Notes: generated by a model not told the origin, from the sequence alone. A stretch of DNA of 64,000 nt from CAMCXE01 sp046347475 (GCA_046347475.1 JAXMGD010000002.1:558001-622000), one strand, 5' to 3'. Shown: positions 7,803 to 17,382, counted from the stretch's first letter. Translations and numbers: made by a program.

Positions 7803-9572
7803 ATGAATTGGAGCGAAGAAATTCTCACTAGCCTGATTTGGCTTGTTAAAACATTTGTTATCAGCGGCGTAGGTTTTATTGTTGTGTTTGGTGCCGTATT
7901 AAAATTCACCCAAACTGGTAGGGATTTCATTCGTCTAAGTGGGGGCTACTTTTCACCCAAAAGAAGCCTCAAGCCTCTAGTGCTATTATCAACCGTTATT
8001 TTGTTTGCGCTCATTGGTGTCAGGCTCGCCATACTCAACTCTCAAGCCAACAACGGATTATATACAGCATTGCAGGAACTTAATGCATCGAACTTTTGGT
8101 ACAATTTCGGCATATGGGCCATAATCGCAACTACTTTTATTTGTTATGCGTTAGGTAATTACTATCTAAAAAATATGCTTACGATCGATTGGCGTTACTG
8201 GCTTACACAATCGCTTGTCGAAAAATGGCTGAGCCAACAAAATTATTTTCGCAGCCATTACACCGCTACCACAATCGATAACCCTGACCAACGAATCCAG
8301 CAAGATATTGATAGTTTTGTCAGCTTAAGCTTGAGTCTTTCTATTGGTTTGCTAGATGCGTGCGTATCTCTATTTGAGTTTACAATTATTCTTTGGACAC
8401 TCTCAGGCGCCCTGTCGATTTTCGGCATTGAAATTCCTCGAGCAATGGTCGTGCTGGCATATGCTTACGTGTTTCTTGCAACCTTGATCGCTATTTGGCT
8501 GGGCCGCCCCCTAATTCAATTGAATTTTTTAAACGAAAAACTCAACGCAAATTTTCGCTACGCCCTCATCCGACTGCGCGAATATGGCGAAAGCATCGCA
8601 TTTTTTCGGGGCGAAGCCTGTGAAAAGACAGGTCTATTAAGCCGATTCGATCAAACCATTGCTAACGCTTGGGCAATGGTTTATCGGTCGTTAAAATTTG
8701 ATGGTTTTAACTATGTTGTAACCAAGGTTGCATCAGTGTTTGCATTAGTTATTCAAGCACCTAGGTTATTTGCGCACGAAATAAAACTCGGCGATATGAT
8801 GCAAAGCGCCCAAGCATTTGGTGAGGTTCAGGGTTCACTCTCGTTCTTTCGTACGTCCTACGATAACTTCGCCAACTACCGCGCGGTGATGATTCGTTTA
8901 AGCGGTTTTTTAGACGTGGTGGATGAGGCGCAAAACCTGCCGCGCATTGTACCTAAGCACCAAGGCTCTAGCCTTGCGATACAGGGGTTTTCCACCTTAA
9001 AACCCGATGGCAGCGCGCTGTGCACTGGCCTATCCCTGCAGCTTGCGCCCGGTGATGCCCTGCTGATCCAAGGCCCCTCGGGCATAGGCAAAACGACTTT
9101 ATTGCGCGCCTTTGCTGGCCTGTGGCCCTATGCCACGGGGGAGCTTAGCCTGCCTGATGGGGCAGCCTTATTCCTGCCGCAAAAACCCTATTTGCCTTTG
9201 GGCACTTTAAAAGAAGCACTGTTTTACCCCAACGCCGTCACCGATCAGCCGCTGGATACCCTGCTAGCTCAGGTGCAGTTAGGGCATTTAGTTGCCCGTC
9301 TTGATGAAGAAGACGATTGGGGCCGGGTTTTAAGCCTCGGCGAACAACAGCGCCTGGCCATAGCTCGCGCCTTGATTATTCGCCCTGCGGTTATCTTTTT
9401 GGATGAAGCCAGCTCCGCCATGGATGAAGGCTTGGAGTTTGCGCTCTACCAACTGCTGCGCCAGCAATTGCCCCAAGCCATTTTGGTGAGCATCGGCCAT
9501 CGCTCAAGCCTCTCGCAGTTTCATTCCCATCAACTGCACCTGGCGCCGGAAGGCCGCTGGGCCCTCAGTTAA
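7803..9572 (+). CDS. SbmA/BacA-like ABC transporter with fused ATPase (YddA type)
   Basis: About 589 residues. The N-terminal half holds six or so membrane helices of the SbmA_BacA/ABC_membrane_2 type (NWSEEILTSLIWLVKTF start, TIDWRYWLTQSLVEKWL loop, NPDQRIQQDI motif). The C-terminal half is an ABC ATPase: Walker A GPSGIGKTT (near 424), signature LSLGEQQRLAIARAL, Walker B AVIFLDEASSAMDEG. Relatives such as E. coli YddA and mycobacterial BacA move peptides or vitamin-like compounds; the substrate here is unknown. The ATG at 7803 has AAGG upstream and starts the conserved region; the frame stays open upstream to 7731 but that extension runs toward the repeat. Confidence 0.88.
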   Translation: MNWSEEILTSLIWLVKTFVISGVGFIVVFGAVLKFTQTGRDFIRLSGGYFSPKRSLKPLVLLSTVILFALIGVRLAILNSQANNGLYTALQELNASNFWYNFGIWAIIATTFICYALGNYYLKNMLTIDWRYWLTQSLVEKWLSQQNYFRSHYTATTIDNPDQRIQQDIDSFVSLSLSLSIGLLDACVSLFEFTIILWTLSGALSIFGIEIPRAMVVLAYAYVFLATLIAIWLGRPLIQLNFLNEKLNANFRYALIRLREYGESIAFFRGEACEKTGLLSRFDQTIANAWAMVYRSLKFDGFNYVVTKVASVFALVIQAPRLFAHEIKLGDMMQSAQAFGEVQGSLSFFRTSYDNFANYRAVMIRLSGFLDVVDEAQNLPRIVPKHQGSSLAIQGFSTLKPDGSALCTGLSLQLAPGDALLIQGPSGIGKTTLLRAFAGLWPYATGELSLPDGAALFLPQKPYLPLGTLKEALFYPNAVTDQPLDTLLAQVQLGHLVARLDEEDDWGRVLSLGEQQRLAIARALIIRPAVIFLDEASSAMDEGLEFALYQLLRQQLPQAILVSIGHRSSLSQFHSHQLHLAPEGRWALS

Positions 9573-9585
9573 CGGTTTAGAGTAT

Positions 9586-11137
9586 TTAGCGGCTAAATCG
9601 CACCACCAGTTCATGCAACTGGTCCGCTTCGCCTTTTAACAGCTCGATGGAGCGAGCTGTTTGCCCGGCATCGCTGGCGCAATGGCCAGCAAGCTCAGAG
9701 ATATTGGCAAGCTGGCCATGGATACTTCTAGCCACTTGCGTTTGCTGCTCCACGGAGGCCGCCATCTGCGTGGACATCAGCGCAATTTGGCCTACGGCAT
9801 CGGAAATCCCGTGCAACATGCTGCTGCTTTCGACAACGCGAGCCAAACCCCGGTCCGCGGCCTCTGTCCCCTGGCTCACCCGCTCCACGGCGTCCATGGC
9901 CCGTGCACTGAGCTCTTGCACCACGGCGTAGATGTCTTGGGTTGATTCTTGGGTTCGCTTGGCCAGGTTTCTCACTTCGTCGGCCACCACCGCAAACCCC
10001 CGCCCCTGTTCACCCGCCCGCGCCGCTTCAATGGCGGCATTGAGTGCTAGCAGGTTCGTTTGCGAAGCTATTTGCTCGATTATCTGCGCCGCCTGGGCGA
10101 TGCGCTCGGTTTGCTGAGCCACTTGAGCCACTGAGGTGCTAATCCCCGATATGGTGTCGCGCAACTGCTGGATAGAACTGTGGGTAACCGCAGAGACACT
10201 GTCCCCTTGGCGGGCGAGCTGATTCGCCGTCTCCGCATGGCCTGCTGTTTGCGCCACATGGCGGGAAACTTCGCTGATGGCCACCGCCATTTGGCTCATG
10301 GCAGCCGCTACCTGGGCGGTTTCTATCTGCTGGCGCTCGATTTTTGCACAGGTGTTTTGCGTCAGCATGCTTCCCTGTGTTGATTCATGGGCAACATTCA
10401 AAGCCGCGTTTTCGATGCGAGTAATGACGGTGCTAAGGTGTGCCCGCAGACTTAAAATGGCCACCTTCAAAAGCCCGAGCTCGCCGCCATCATCAGTGTA
10501 GGTGGCCGCGGCCAAGGGGTGGCTGAAGCTGCTGGCTAACAAGCCCCGCAAAGCTGCCGCAACGGAGCCCCCCTGCATATACCGCAATGCCTGAGCGCCC
10601 GCTGCACCCATTAGGATCCCCAGCGCCAACTCACCCATGCCCAAGGTATACAGGCCTGCCCCCCAAGGAAGCGATTAAGGGCGCCCAACCAACTGCCCCG
10701 CTAAGGCGGCGCGGTACGTTCAGCGTGCGTCCCTGTTTCAGCGCCGCATACACGCGCTCCGCCCGCGCTATATCCTCCCGGCGCGGGCATGAGCGCACTG
10801 ATTCATAACCAATCAGGGCCCCGTTATGAGTTACTGGAGTTACATAGGCATCCACCCAATAAAAATCGCCATTTTTACAGCGGTTTTTCACCAACCCCAT
10901 CCAGGGTTTGCCCTCTTTAAGGTGCGCCCACATCACCTCAAAGGCCTGGGAAGGCATGTCCGGGTGGCGAACAATATTGTGTGGCTGGCCTATAAGTTCC
11001 TGGCGAGTAAATCCACTGATCTCCACAAAGGCATCATTGCATTCCTTAATAAAGCCATGCAGATCCGTTACCGAAATTAAACGAGTGCCCTTGTTAAAGG
11101 TTCGCTCCTGCTGACTGACCGGAAGATTGGTGCGCAT
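9586..11137 (-). pseudogene. Aer-like PAS-domain chemoreceptor, split by a frameshift in a G6 run
   Basis: Two adjacent minus-strand frames together make one Aer-type energy-taxis receptor. The first part (11137 to about 10665) starts MRTNLPVSQQERTF and holds the PAS domain (motifs TDLHGFIKECNDAF, GQPHNIVRHPDMP, GDFYWVDAYVTPV). The second part (to 9586) holds a hydrophobic hairpin and a methyl-accepting signalling domain with the invariant tip IEAARAGEQGRGFAVVADEV. Removing one base of the G6 run (10659-10664) joins them as ...ASLGAGLYTLGMGELALG..., a plausible membrane helix. As written, part 1 ends early at 10631. Either the gene is inactivated or phase-variable, or one base is wrong. The start at 11137 has AGGA eight bases upstream. 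Confidence 0.8.
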
Positions 11138-11360
11138 AGCTTTAGTCCTAAATGCCTTAACAAATTCCTGTGGGGAAACCGAGTTGCCACAGGCCATGCT
11201 TAGGTATAGCACCATAAACCCTTGGCCACTGGGTTTAAGTCTGTGCCGAATCCCTTATTAAAACGAGATTTAACACAGAGTGTTTGCTCCAATCACCCGA
11301 CCAGGGTGAATTGATTAAACGCGACTACATAAGTCCTTAGCCATTACTTAAGGAGTGCCC

Positions 11361-11475
11361 CATTAATTTTAGGGTTTACCTTTTTTAAGTTCCGTAGCTT
11401 GCATGAAGCAGGCGCCGGGAGCACAGGAACACACTCGGGCGCTTTTGAAAAAGGGCAAAATTTGTAATTAATCAA
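11361..11475 (+). repeat. R3 inverted-repeat element, copy A (diverged)
   Basis: A palindrome of about 115 bp in the gene-free stretch 11216-11600. It ends in ATTAAT..GTAATTAAT-like arms and has a core with GGCGCCGGGAGCACAGGAAC and CTCGGGCGCTTTTGAAAAAG. Better preserved copies lie at 17263 and 61162, and a variant at 60755. Nothing else coding was seen in 11216-11600. Confidence 0.7.
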
Positions 11476-11482
11476 AGGATGT

Positions 11483-11519
11483 TAAAAACAACAACCGCGC
11501 AGGTTTAACTCTTGCGCGG
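11483..11519 (-). terminator. Rho-independent terminator candidate for the SDR gene
   Basis: On the minus strand CCGCGCA pairs with TGCGCGG (11519-11495) and is followed by TTGTTGTTTTT. It lies about 80 bases after the stop of the oxidoreductase gene. Confidence 0.5.
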
Positions 11520-11600
11520 CAAGTTCCCTCCGATTCACATTTGCACGCCAGCATGCTTTAAGCGGTCATTAATTGTTCATTGCCAACAAAGTCCGCCCGC

Positions 11601-12317
11601 TTAAAACTGCGCGAATTGTTGCTCCAGAGCTTTAGGATTAGAACGCCAAAGGGCACCCATTTCAGCGGACATTGCATCAGGGAAAATATCCTCCTGCCCC
11701 AATTGCATTTGGCTGTAAATGGCGCGGGCCGTTTGCGCCGGTGATGTTTTAGGAAAATCAAATTCCCGCGCCATGTCGGTGTCAATGGGGCCAGGAAAAA
11801 TACCTAATACCGCAATATTTTTAGGGCGTAACTCCGTTCGCATGGCTTGAATAGCCGATGCCAATGCCGCCTTCGAGGCACTGTAGCCCCCCACACCCGC
11901 CATACTGGCAAGGCCCACAATGGAACTAATACTCGCGATGGCGCCATCTCCGTTGCGCTCAATAATAGGTAAAAATGCGCGGGTAACGGCCAGGGTGGCA
12001 AAATAATTGACGTTCATATCCTGGTGTAAATCGGCAAAATCACCCGTTAGTACCCCGGCGAACGCCAGCACGCCTGCGTTATTGATCAAGACATTCACAT
12101 CACCTGCCTTGGCAACAGCGGCCGTAATGGAGGCGGTTTGAGTAATGTCCAATTCCAACGGCACCACGCGCTCATCGTTAAAGGCAGGTAATTTAGCTAG
12201 GCTGCGTGCACTGGCGTAGACTTTTCGGGCACCAAATTCCAACGCGGCGTTGACTAAGGCTGCACCTATGCCGCGATTCGCGCCGGTAATTAACAGGGTT
12301 TTATTGTGTAGGTTCAT
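11601..12317 (-). CDS. Short-chain dehydrogenase/reductase (SDR)
   Basis: 238 residues, the usual length of a classical SDR. The NAD(P)-binding motif TGANRGIGAAL lies near residues 10-20, NNAG (LINNAGVLAF) near 80, and the catalytic triad as Ser in ASISSIVGLAS and YSASK (Tyr-X3-Lys) near 150. The substrate cannot be predicted. The ATG at 12317 follows GGAG; an in-frame TTG four codons upstream is less likely. It is divergent from a LysR regulator, a common arrangement in which the regulator controls the oxidoreductase. Confidence 0.88.
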   Translation of the reverse strand: MNLHNKTLLITGANRGIGAALVNAALEFGARKVYASARSLAKLPAFNDERVVPLELDITQTASITAAVAKAGDVNVLINNAGVLAFAGVLTGDFADLHQDMNVNYFATLAVTRAFLPIIERNGDGAIASISSIVGLASMAGVGGYSASKAALASAIQAMRTELRPKNIAVLGIFPGPIDTDMAREFDFPKTSPAQTARAIYSQMQLGQEDIFPDAMSAEMGALWRSNPKALEQQFAQF

Positions 12318-12415
12318 AGAGGACTCCAACTAAACGTGATTGCGCAGGCTCATCGTTGAGCGGGTTGTAAAAGGCGCTCGATGCTGCGTTGGAATCAGTT
12401 TATTGGCGACCCTAA

Positions 12416-12453
12416 AATCATTAAATGCTATTCTCTGCACAACATTAATGATT
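12416..12453. promoter_or_regulatory. Candidate LysR operator: 9-bp inverted repeat
   Basis: AATCATTAA (12416-12424) and TTAATGATT (12445-12453) form a perfect inverted repeat with a 20-base spacer in the divergent SDR/LysR intergenic region. It ends 11 bases before the LysR start, so binding there would be expected to repress the regulator itself. Inferred from symmetry and position only. Confidence 0.45.
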
Positions 12454-12464
12454 AAAGTGCACGA

Positions 12465-13388
12465 ATGAACACTCAGGCTCTACAGACTTTTGTTGCAGTT
12501 GCCCGCAGTGGCAGCTTTGCCGCCGTGGCGCGCCAGCGCAATCAGGACCCATCCCTGATCTCCCGTACCATCGCGCAGTTGGAGGCCGAATTGGGCGTGC
12601 GTTTATTCCAACGCAGCACCCGCAAAATGCTCTTAACCGAGGCCGGTGCGCGTTTATTGGATAAGGTGCAAAGCCTCCTTGAGGAGTTGCACAGCGCCAT
12701 GGAGGAGGCCGCCAGCACAACCACAGAACCGACAGGCACCTTACGTTTAACCGCCTCAGTCACCTTTGGTCACCACTGCCTACTGCCGCTGTTAAGTGAA
12801 TTTCGCAGCCAATATCCGAAAATAAAATTAGATTGTGTGCTAACGGATGACCCGCTGGATTTAATTGCCAGCCACATTGATTTAGCTATTCGCCTAGGCC
12901 CCTCCATCAGCGGCAATTTAGTTGTCACCAAATTGCTCAACACCCACTACCGGGCCGTGGCAAGCCCGGACTATATCGCCCGCTCAACACCGATAAAAAA
13001 GCCTAGCGATTTAAGCAACCACGCCTGTTTATTATTTCCTGAACGTATTTTTGCGCCCCTGTGGCAATTTAAATTACCGAATCAAGAGCCTGAAGTGGTG
13101 GCCGTGGCGGGTGATTTTATTCTTTCGACCGGTGATGCCCTAAGGCAAATGGCCCTGCGCGGTATGGGCCCGGCATTATTGCCCCACTGGGCCATTTTAG
13201 ATGCGCTCAGCGACGGCCGCTTAATTGATCTTTTACCCCACTATGAAGCGGCGGCCAGCTCGTTTCAAAGTGCAGCATGGCTGGTATACCCCAGCCGCGA
13301 TTATGTGCCGAAAAAAGTACGCGTGATGATCGATTTTTTAAAAACTCATTTACCTAAACGCTACTCATCGCCTTTAGTTAAATATTAA
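12465..13388 (+). CDS. LysR-family transcriptional regulator
   Basis: 307 residues, standard for the family. An N-terminal winged helix (MNTQALQTFVAVARSGSFAA, then QRNQDPSLISRTIAQLEAEL recognition region, residues about 1-60) is followed by a periplasmic-binding-protein-like effector domain (VTFGHHCLLPLLSEF onward). The CrgA/YafC-type subgroup is likely because the substrate domain begins LRLTASVTFG. It is divergent from the SDR gene, its probable target, and has an inverted repeat just upstream of its start that may be its own operator. The inducer is unknown. Confidence 0.9.
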   Translation: MNTQALQTFVAVARSGSFAAVARQRNQDPSLISRTIAQLEAELGVRLFQRSTRKMLLTEAGARLLDKVQSLLEELHSAMEEAASTTTEPTGTLRLTASVTFGHHCLLPLLSEFRSQYPKIKLDCVLTDDPLDLIASHIDLAIRLGPSISGNLVVTKLLNTHYRAVASPDYIARSTPIKKPSDLSNHACLLFPERIFAPLWQFKLPNQEPEVVAVAGDFILSTGDALRQMALRGMGPALLPHWAILDALSDGRLIDLLPHYEAAASSFQSAAWLVYPSRDYVPKKVRVMIDFLKTHLPKRYSSPLVKY

Positions 13389-13495
13389 CCCGGCAGTAAA
13401 AAAGCATATTAATTCCGGCTTTTGCCATTTTTCACGACCGCTGGTGGCATTTTCACGCGGGGCTTTCAGCCAGATTTAACCTGCGCAAACCGAAA

Positions 13496-14317
13496 TCATG
13501 GCGCCCAGGTTTCCATCCACTCAGCGCCGTAATAAAAGCCTTTTGCCAGGCCCAAACTCTGCGCTTTGGCAACCAAATTTAACGGCACCCGCAGGCGCAC
13601 CTGATCGTGCAATAACAACTCGCTGTGGGCTGCTGCCTGTTCTGGCAGGCCAAATACATACTGGCCGAAAAGCTTCCAGCGCGTCATTAATTGGCCGCCC
13701 TGGGCTGAGGTGCTAGCGGAGAGAATGAAACGGTCAAAAATACGCGGCGCGCGATCATCTTTATGTTCAAGCACCATGCTGCCATCGGCAAAAATAAAGC
13801 CGCGCTGCACATGATTATTTTTTTCCATCGCCATAGCCTCAGGGCTTGCGAGAAATTCTTTTGCTTCGCTGGTGACAGCCGCAAAGGGTTTACCGGCCTC
13901 GCGCAAATGGCCAATGGTTTTTTTAATACTGCGGCTGCAGGCTTGTACCAATTGGGACTGGCCAAACAACACCCGGCTGCCCGCTAAAAAATGCCCGCTG
14001 CCGCCAACAAAATGTTGCTGCAACTGATGAAACCAGGTCTCTTTTAAATCCGCTAAGGGGCGCACCGGCTGCCCTAAGCGCTCAGCGCAGTGGTTGTAGG
14101 CAAGGCCTCGCCCGCCCCAAGCCGGATGCGCAAGCAAGGCCATCAACACCGCCTGGGCCTGGGGGCTGTAGCTGTCTTCCGGCGCCGAGTGCAAGGCATC
14201 AATAATCGACTGCAGCTCCGCGTGATGACGGCTGGAGCCATCCAATATACAAGCGTCCAATAGGCCCGTTAACAACTGCGGGTCGGTAAATACGGGGTGA
14301 CTGAGGGGCGATGACAT
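13496..14317 (-). CDS. Unrecognised protein, divergent from T6SS accessory operon
   Basis: 273 residues, not assigned to a family by eye. No signal peptide or membrane segment is apparent. The N-terminal third contains an HPAWGGRGLAYNHCAERLG stretch, and the middle a QRGFIFADGSMVLEHKDDRA stretch that looks like a beta-rich segment. The start at 14317 has a strong CAGGAG six bases upstream. It faces away from the DUF2169/DUF4150/TIGR02270 genes and shares their intergenic region, so it may belong to the same secretion-related locus, but this rests on position only. Confidence 0.7.
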   Translation of the reverse strand: MSSPLSHPVFTDPQLLTGLLDACILDGSSRHHAELQSIIDALHSAPEDSYSPQAQAVLMALLAHPAWGGRGLAYNHCAERLGQPVRPLADLKETWFHQLQQHFVGGSGHFLAGSRVLFGQSQLVQACSRSIKKTIGHLREAGKPFAAVTSEAKEFLASPEAMAMEKNNHVQRGFIFADGSMVLEHKDDRAPRIFDRFILSASTSAQGGQLMTRWKLFGQYVFGLPEQAAAHSELLLHDQVRLRVPLNLVAKAQSLGLAKGFYYGAEWMETWAP

Positions 14318-14453
14318 GGAAGTCTCCTGTTGAAGGTCAGTAAAAATTAACGCGGTAAAAAAACAATGCCCAGAGGATAGGATGACAGGTGGCGGCGTTG
14401 CCCGCATAATCGGTGCCAACCCGTAAGACCGCAGCCCTGTCCGGATCGCCCCT

Positions 14454-15446
14454 ATGCTTCAACTGCTGAACCACACACCCTTCGCCGCACAAATCGGCCT
14501 GTTTCCCAATGAAGAGGGCGTGGACACGCTGTATGTGGTAGCCAAGGCCCACTTTAACATGGGCAATCCTCTAAGCCTGTGTGATGAGCAAACGCCACCG
14601 CTTATGGAAGATGTGTATTACGGTGAGCCGGGCCTCTCCAGCCTTAAATACCCCTGCGATTTCCATCCAGGTAAAGCCGCTACGGATATTTTTATGCTCG
14701 GCCACGCCTGCTCAGTGGATAAACAGCCGGTGTATTACCTCGATACCAGCCTGCGCCTGGGCAGTATTCAAAAAACCGTCCGGGTGTGGGGTGCGCGCAC
14801 CTGGCAGGGCGGTGCATTAAGCCAGCCTCAGCCCTTCACCCATTTGCCGATCATCTACGAGAACGCCTACGGCGGGCAGCATATTCAAGATGGCCAAGTA
14901 ATCGGCGGCGATGAGCGCAACCCCGTCGGCAAAGGCTTTTTGGGTCGCCAAGAGCGCAGCCAATTTGACGGCCTGGCGGCCCCCCAGCTAGACGACCCGT
15001 TCAACCCCATCCGCCAGCTGGGGGATAGGCCGGAGCCCGCCAGCTTCGGCCCGAAAGCGCCCGCCTGGCTGCCGCGCCGCAGTTTTGCGGGCACCTATGA
15101 TGAGGCCTGGCAGCAGACCCGCGCGCCCTTTCTGCCGGAGGACTACTCGCCGCGCTTTATGAACTGCGCCCACCCCGACCTCATTGCGCCAGGCTTTTTA
15201 AGCGGCGGTGAGGCGGTGAGCATTACCGGCATGCACCCCATGGGTGAGCTAAATTTTGTGCTGCCTAAGCTGCAACTGCACGCTGAAATCCTCATGGGCA
15301 CACAAACCCATACACCGGCCTTCGTGTTGGAGAGTATTTTGCTGGAGCCGAACCAGTTGCGCTTTAGCCTAACCTTTAAAGCGCGCTTAGCCTGTGATAA
15401 ACAGGCGCTCAGCATTCGCCAAGTCACGCTGCAGTTGCAGCGCTAG
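14454..15446 (+). CDS. DUF2169 protein, type VI secretion accessory
   Basis: 330 residues matching the DUF2169 family from its N-terminal region (LLNHTPFAAQIGLFPNEEGV, VVAKAHFNM) and the FHPGKAATDIFMLGHA block. DUF2169 proteins are encoded with VgrG, PAAR-like and effector genes and are thought to act as adaptors that load cargo onto the T6SS spike. Here it is the first gene of a three-gene run with a PAAR-like DUF4150 protein and a TIGR02270 protein. No VgrG, Hcp or sheath genes are in the window. The start has no strong ribosome site but matches the family N terminus. Confidence 0.85.
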   Translation: MLQLLNHTPFAAQIGLFPNEEGVDTLYVVAKAHFNMGNPLSLCDEQTPPLMEDVYYGEPGLSSLKYPCDFHPGKAATDIFMLGHACSVDKQPVYYLDTSLRLGSIQKTVRVWGARTWQGGALSQPQPFTHLPIIYENAYGGQHIQDGQVIGGDERNPVGKGFLGRQERSQFDGLAAPQLDDPFNPIRQLGDRPEPASFGPKAPAWLPRRSFAGTYDEAWQQTRAPFLPEDYSPRFMNCAHPDLIAPGFLSGGEAVSITGMHPMGELNFVLPKLQLHAEILMGTQTHTPAFVLESILLEPNQLRFSLTFKARLACDKQALSIRQVTLQLQR

Positions 15447-15471
15447 TGTAAAAAAAACTGTAAGGATTTTT

Positions 15472-15852
15472 ATGCCACAAACTACCTTCGCCAACATGCG
15501 CGGCATCGTCCACAAGGGCTCCAACGGTATGAGCCTAGTATTTCCCGATGTGTGCAAAACTCCCACCCCCGCAGGCCCAGTGCCCATACCCTACCCAAAC
15601 CTCGGCAAATCTTCCGACACCATGAAAGGCCCCACCTCGGTGAAGACCGACAAACAAATGCCCATGGTAAAAGGCGCCGTGTACATCATGAGCACTGGCG
15701 ATGAAGCCGGCAGCGCCATGGGTGTTATCAGCAATAAAATTAAAGGCGAGTGCGAATTTATGATGTATTCCTTCGACGTAAAATTCGAAGGTAAAAATGT
15801 CTGCCGCATGGGCGACCCTTTATTCCACAACAATAAAAACATCATGGGTTAA
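15472..15852 (+). CDS. DUF4150 PAAR-like protein
   Basis: 126 residues consisting only of a DUF4150 domain, a PAAR-like fold that caps the VgrG spike. Characteristic features are FPDVCKTPTPAGPVPIPYPN near residues 24-43 and CRMGDPLFHNNKN at the C terminus. No toxin domain is fused, so it is a stand-alone tip protein or adaptor. The ATG at 15472 follows AAGGA; the frame stays open upstream but would overlap the DUF2169 gene. It is two bases from the next gene. Confidence 0.88.
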   Translation: MPQTTFANMRGIVHKGSNGMSLVFPDVCKTPTPAGPVPIPYPNLGKSSDTMKGPTSVKTDKQMPMVKGAVYIMSTGDEAGSAMGVISNKIKGECEFMMYSFDVKFEGKNVCRMGDPLFHNNKNIMG

Positions 15853-15854
15853 GC

Positions 15855-17003
15855 GTGAACGCACCAGCTAATGCCTTTTCGCACATCATTCAACAAATGG
15901 CCGACAACGCCAGTTTCCTCTGGATACTGCGCGGCCGCCAACGCCGCGAACCCCATGTCTACCCGGAGCATATCGCCGAGCTCGACGGCCGCATTCAGGC
16001 CAACTTAGACGGCTTGCTGCTCTATGGCGAAGACGCCTGGGCTATAGCTGTCTCGAATGGCGAATTTCCGCAAGGCGGCGAGGCTTTTTGTTTGGGTTAT
16101 TTGGCATTTCACAGTGAAGATGTCACTAAAATTCAATACGCCACTGAATTTGCGCTGCAAAATGATGAGACGTTTAAAGGCTTAGTGAGTGCGCTGGCGT
16201 GGCTGCCCGGCAATAAAATACACCCCTGGATTAAACAATTTTTCCACAGCAAAAATTTTGAACACAAACGCCTTGCCTTGGCTGCTTGTCGAGTGCGCAA
16301 AGAGGATCCCGCAGGATTTTTAAACGCCATTTTTGAGCGAGAGGATTGTATTGGCCATAGCCTATTACTCGCTGAAGCTCTGCGAACTGCGGGTCATTTT
16401 TATCGCACCGATCTTATTGAGCTGCCTAATAAATTCCTCGCACACCCAGACCCCCAGGTGGCTTTTTGGGCTATCTATTGCTGCGCACAACTTGGGAAAC
16501 ATCATGTTGCAGAGCAATTAAAACCTCTGTGTACATCCGAAGAAGAAACCCTTTCTCTTTTGGCGCCGCGCGCACTTTTCTTGTCGATGTATTATTTACC
16601 TCTGGACGTTGCACGGGCCTGGATAGGCGAATGGGTAGCGCAAGGTTGCCTACGTGCCGCCGTGCAGGCCTGCGGACTGCTAGGCGATCCGCAGGCAGTT
16701 CCCTGGCTTTTGGAGCAAATGACCGAGCGCAGATTAAACCGAATTGCCGCCGAAGCAATTTTCCTCATTACCGGGCAGCCGCCTGCACAGGCTCCAGCCC
16801 CGGAGCTTATCGACCAAGAAGAGGAAGATAATTTAGACGATGACAGTTTATTCTGGGCAGACCCAAATCGCTGTGCAGAATTGTATGCCCAGGGTAGTAT
16901 CAGCACGGTTAATAATTTTAACGCTCACGTGCGCAACGCAAATCTACAAGCTCCTTTCCTGGCCATGCGCTACCAGCACATGGCTCAGTGGCTGAGACTT
17001 TAA
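15855..17003 (+). CDS. TIGR02270-family protein, T6SS-associated
   Basis: 382 residues of the TIGR02270 family, found in T6SS accessory loci. The start is GTG two bases after the DUF4150 stop. Repeated alpha-helical units of HEAT-like character run through the middle (KHHVAEQLKPLCTSEEE; QACGLLGDPQAVPWLLEQM), suggesting a protein-interaction scaffold. An acidic stretch (ELIDQEEEDNLDDDS) precedes the C-terminal segment. It probably works with DUF2169 and DUF4150 in effector delivery; an effector gene would be expected nearby, but the next 700 bases carry none. Confidence 0.8.
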   Translation: MNAPANAFSHIIQQMADNASFLWILRGRQRREPHVYPEHIAELDGRIQANLDGLLLYGEDAWAIAVSNGEFPQGGEAFCLGYLAFHSEDVTKIQYATEFALQNDETFKGLVSALAWLPGNKIHPWIKQFFHSKNFEHKRLALAACRVRKEDPAGFLNAIFEREDCIGHSLLLAEALRTAGHFYRTDLIELPNKFLAHPDPQVAFWAIYCCAQLGKHHVAEQLKPLCTSEEETLSLLAPRALFLSMYYLPLDVARAWIGEWVAQGCLRAAVQACGLLGDPQAVPWLLEQMTERRLNRIAAEAIFLITGQPPAQAPAPELIDQEEEDNLDDDSLFWADPNRCAELYAQGSISTVNNFNAHVRNANLQAPFLAMRYQHMAQWLRL

Positions 17004-17262
17004 CACCTTAAAAAGCAATCAAATTCCCAGCACGCTACGCCCCCATCATGCACCTGATTTTTCAGGGCAATCATTCATCCAAGTCGCTCCAGTGCCAAGC
17101 AATGCTTAAATTGCGGCAGCTGGAATGATTGCTTCGGTTGGTACCGATACAGCTGCAACACACATGGCCATTGCTGTGGGCATGTGCAACTGTGCCGTCT
17201 AACAACGCTCGACGCTGTTCATACATTGCCTTAAGCAGAACCTGCTGCGTTTTTTAGCCAGG

Positions 17263-17382
17263 CTCTGATTAATTCCGGGTTTGCTTTTTGTAAAAACCGT
17301 CGTGAGCATGGAGCCCGCGCCGGAGCAAAAGGGAGGTACTCGGGCGCTTTTAACAAAAGGCAAAATTTGGAATCAATCAGAT
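17263..17382 (+). repeat. R3 inverted-repeat element, copy B
   Basis: About 120 bp with end arms TCTGATTAATTCCGGGT and GGAATCAATCAGA and a GC-rich core GAGCCCGCGCCGGAGC. Closely matches copy C at 61162-61282. It lies in the gene-free stretch 17004-17698, where no convincing coding sequence was found, only short open stretches without start signals. Confidence 0.88.

Noticed and set aside
17100..17240. A short open stretch with several Cys codons after the T6SS trio, considered as an effector remnant
   Set aside because: It has no start signal, is under 60 codons and shows no similarity to a known domain.
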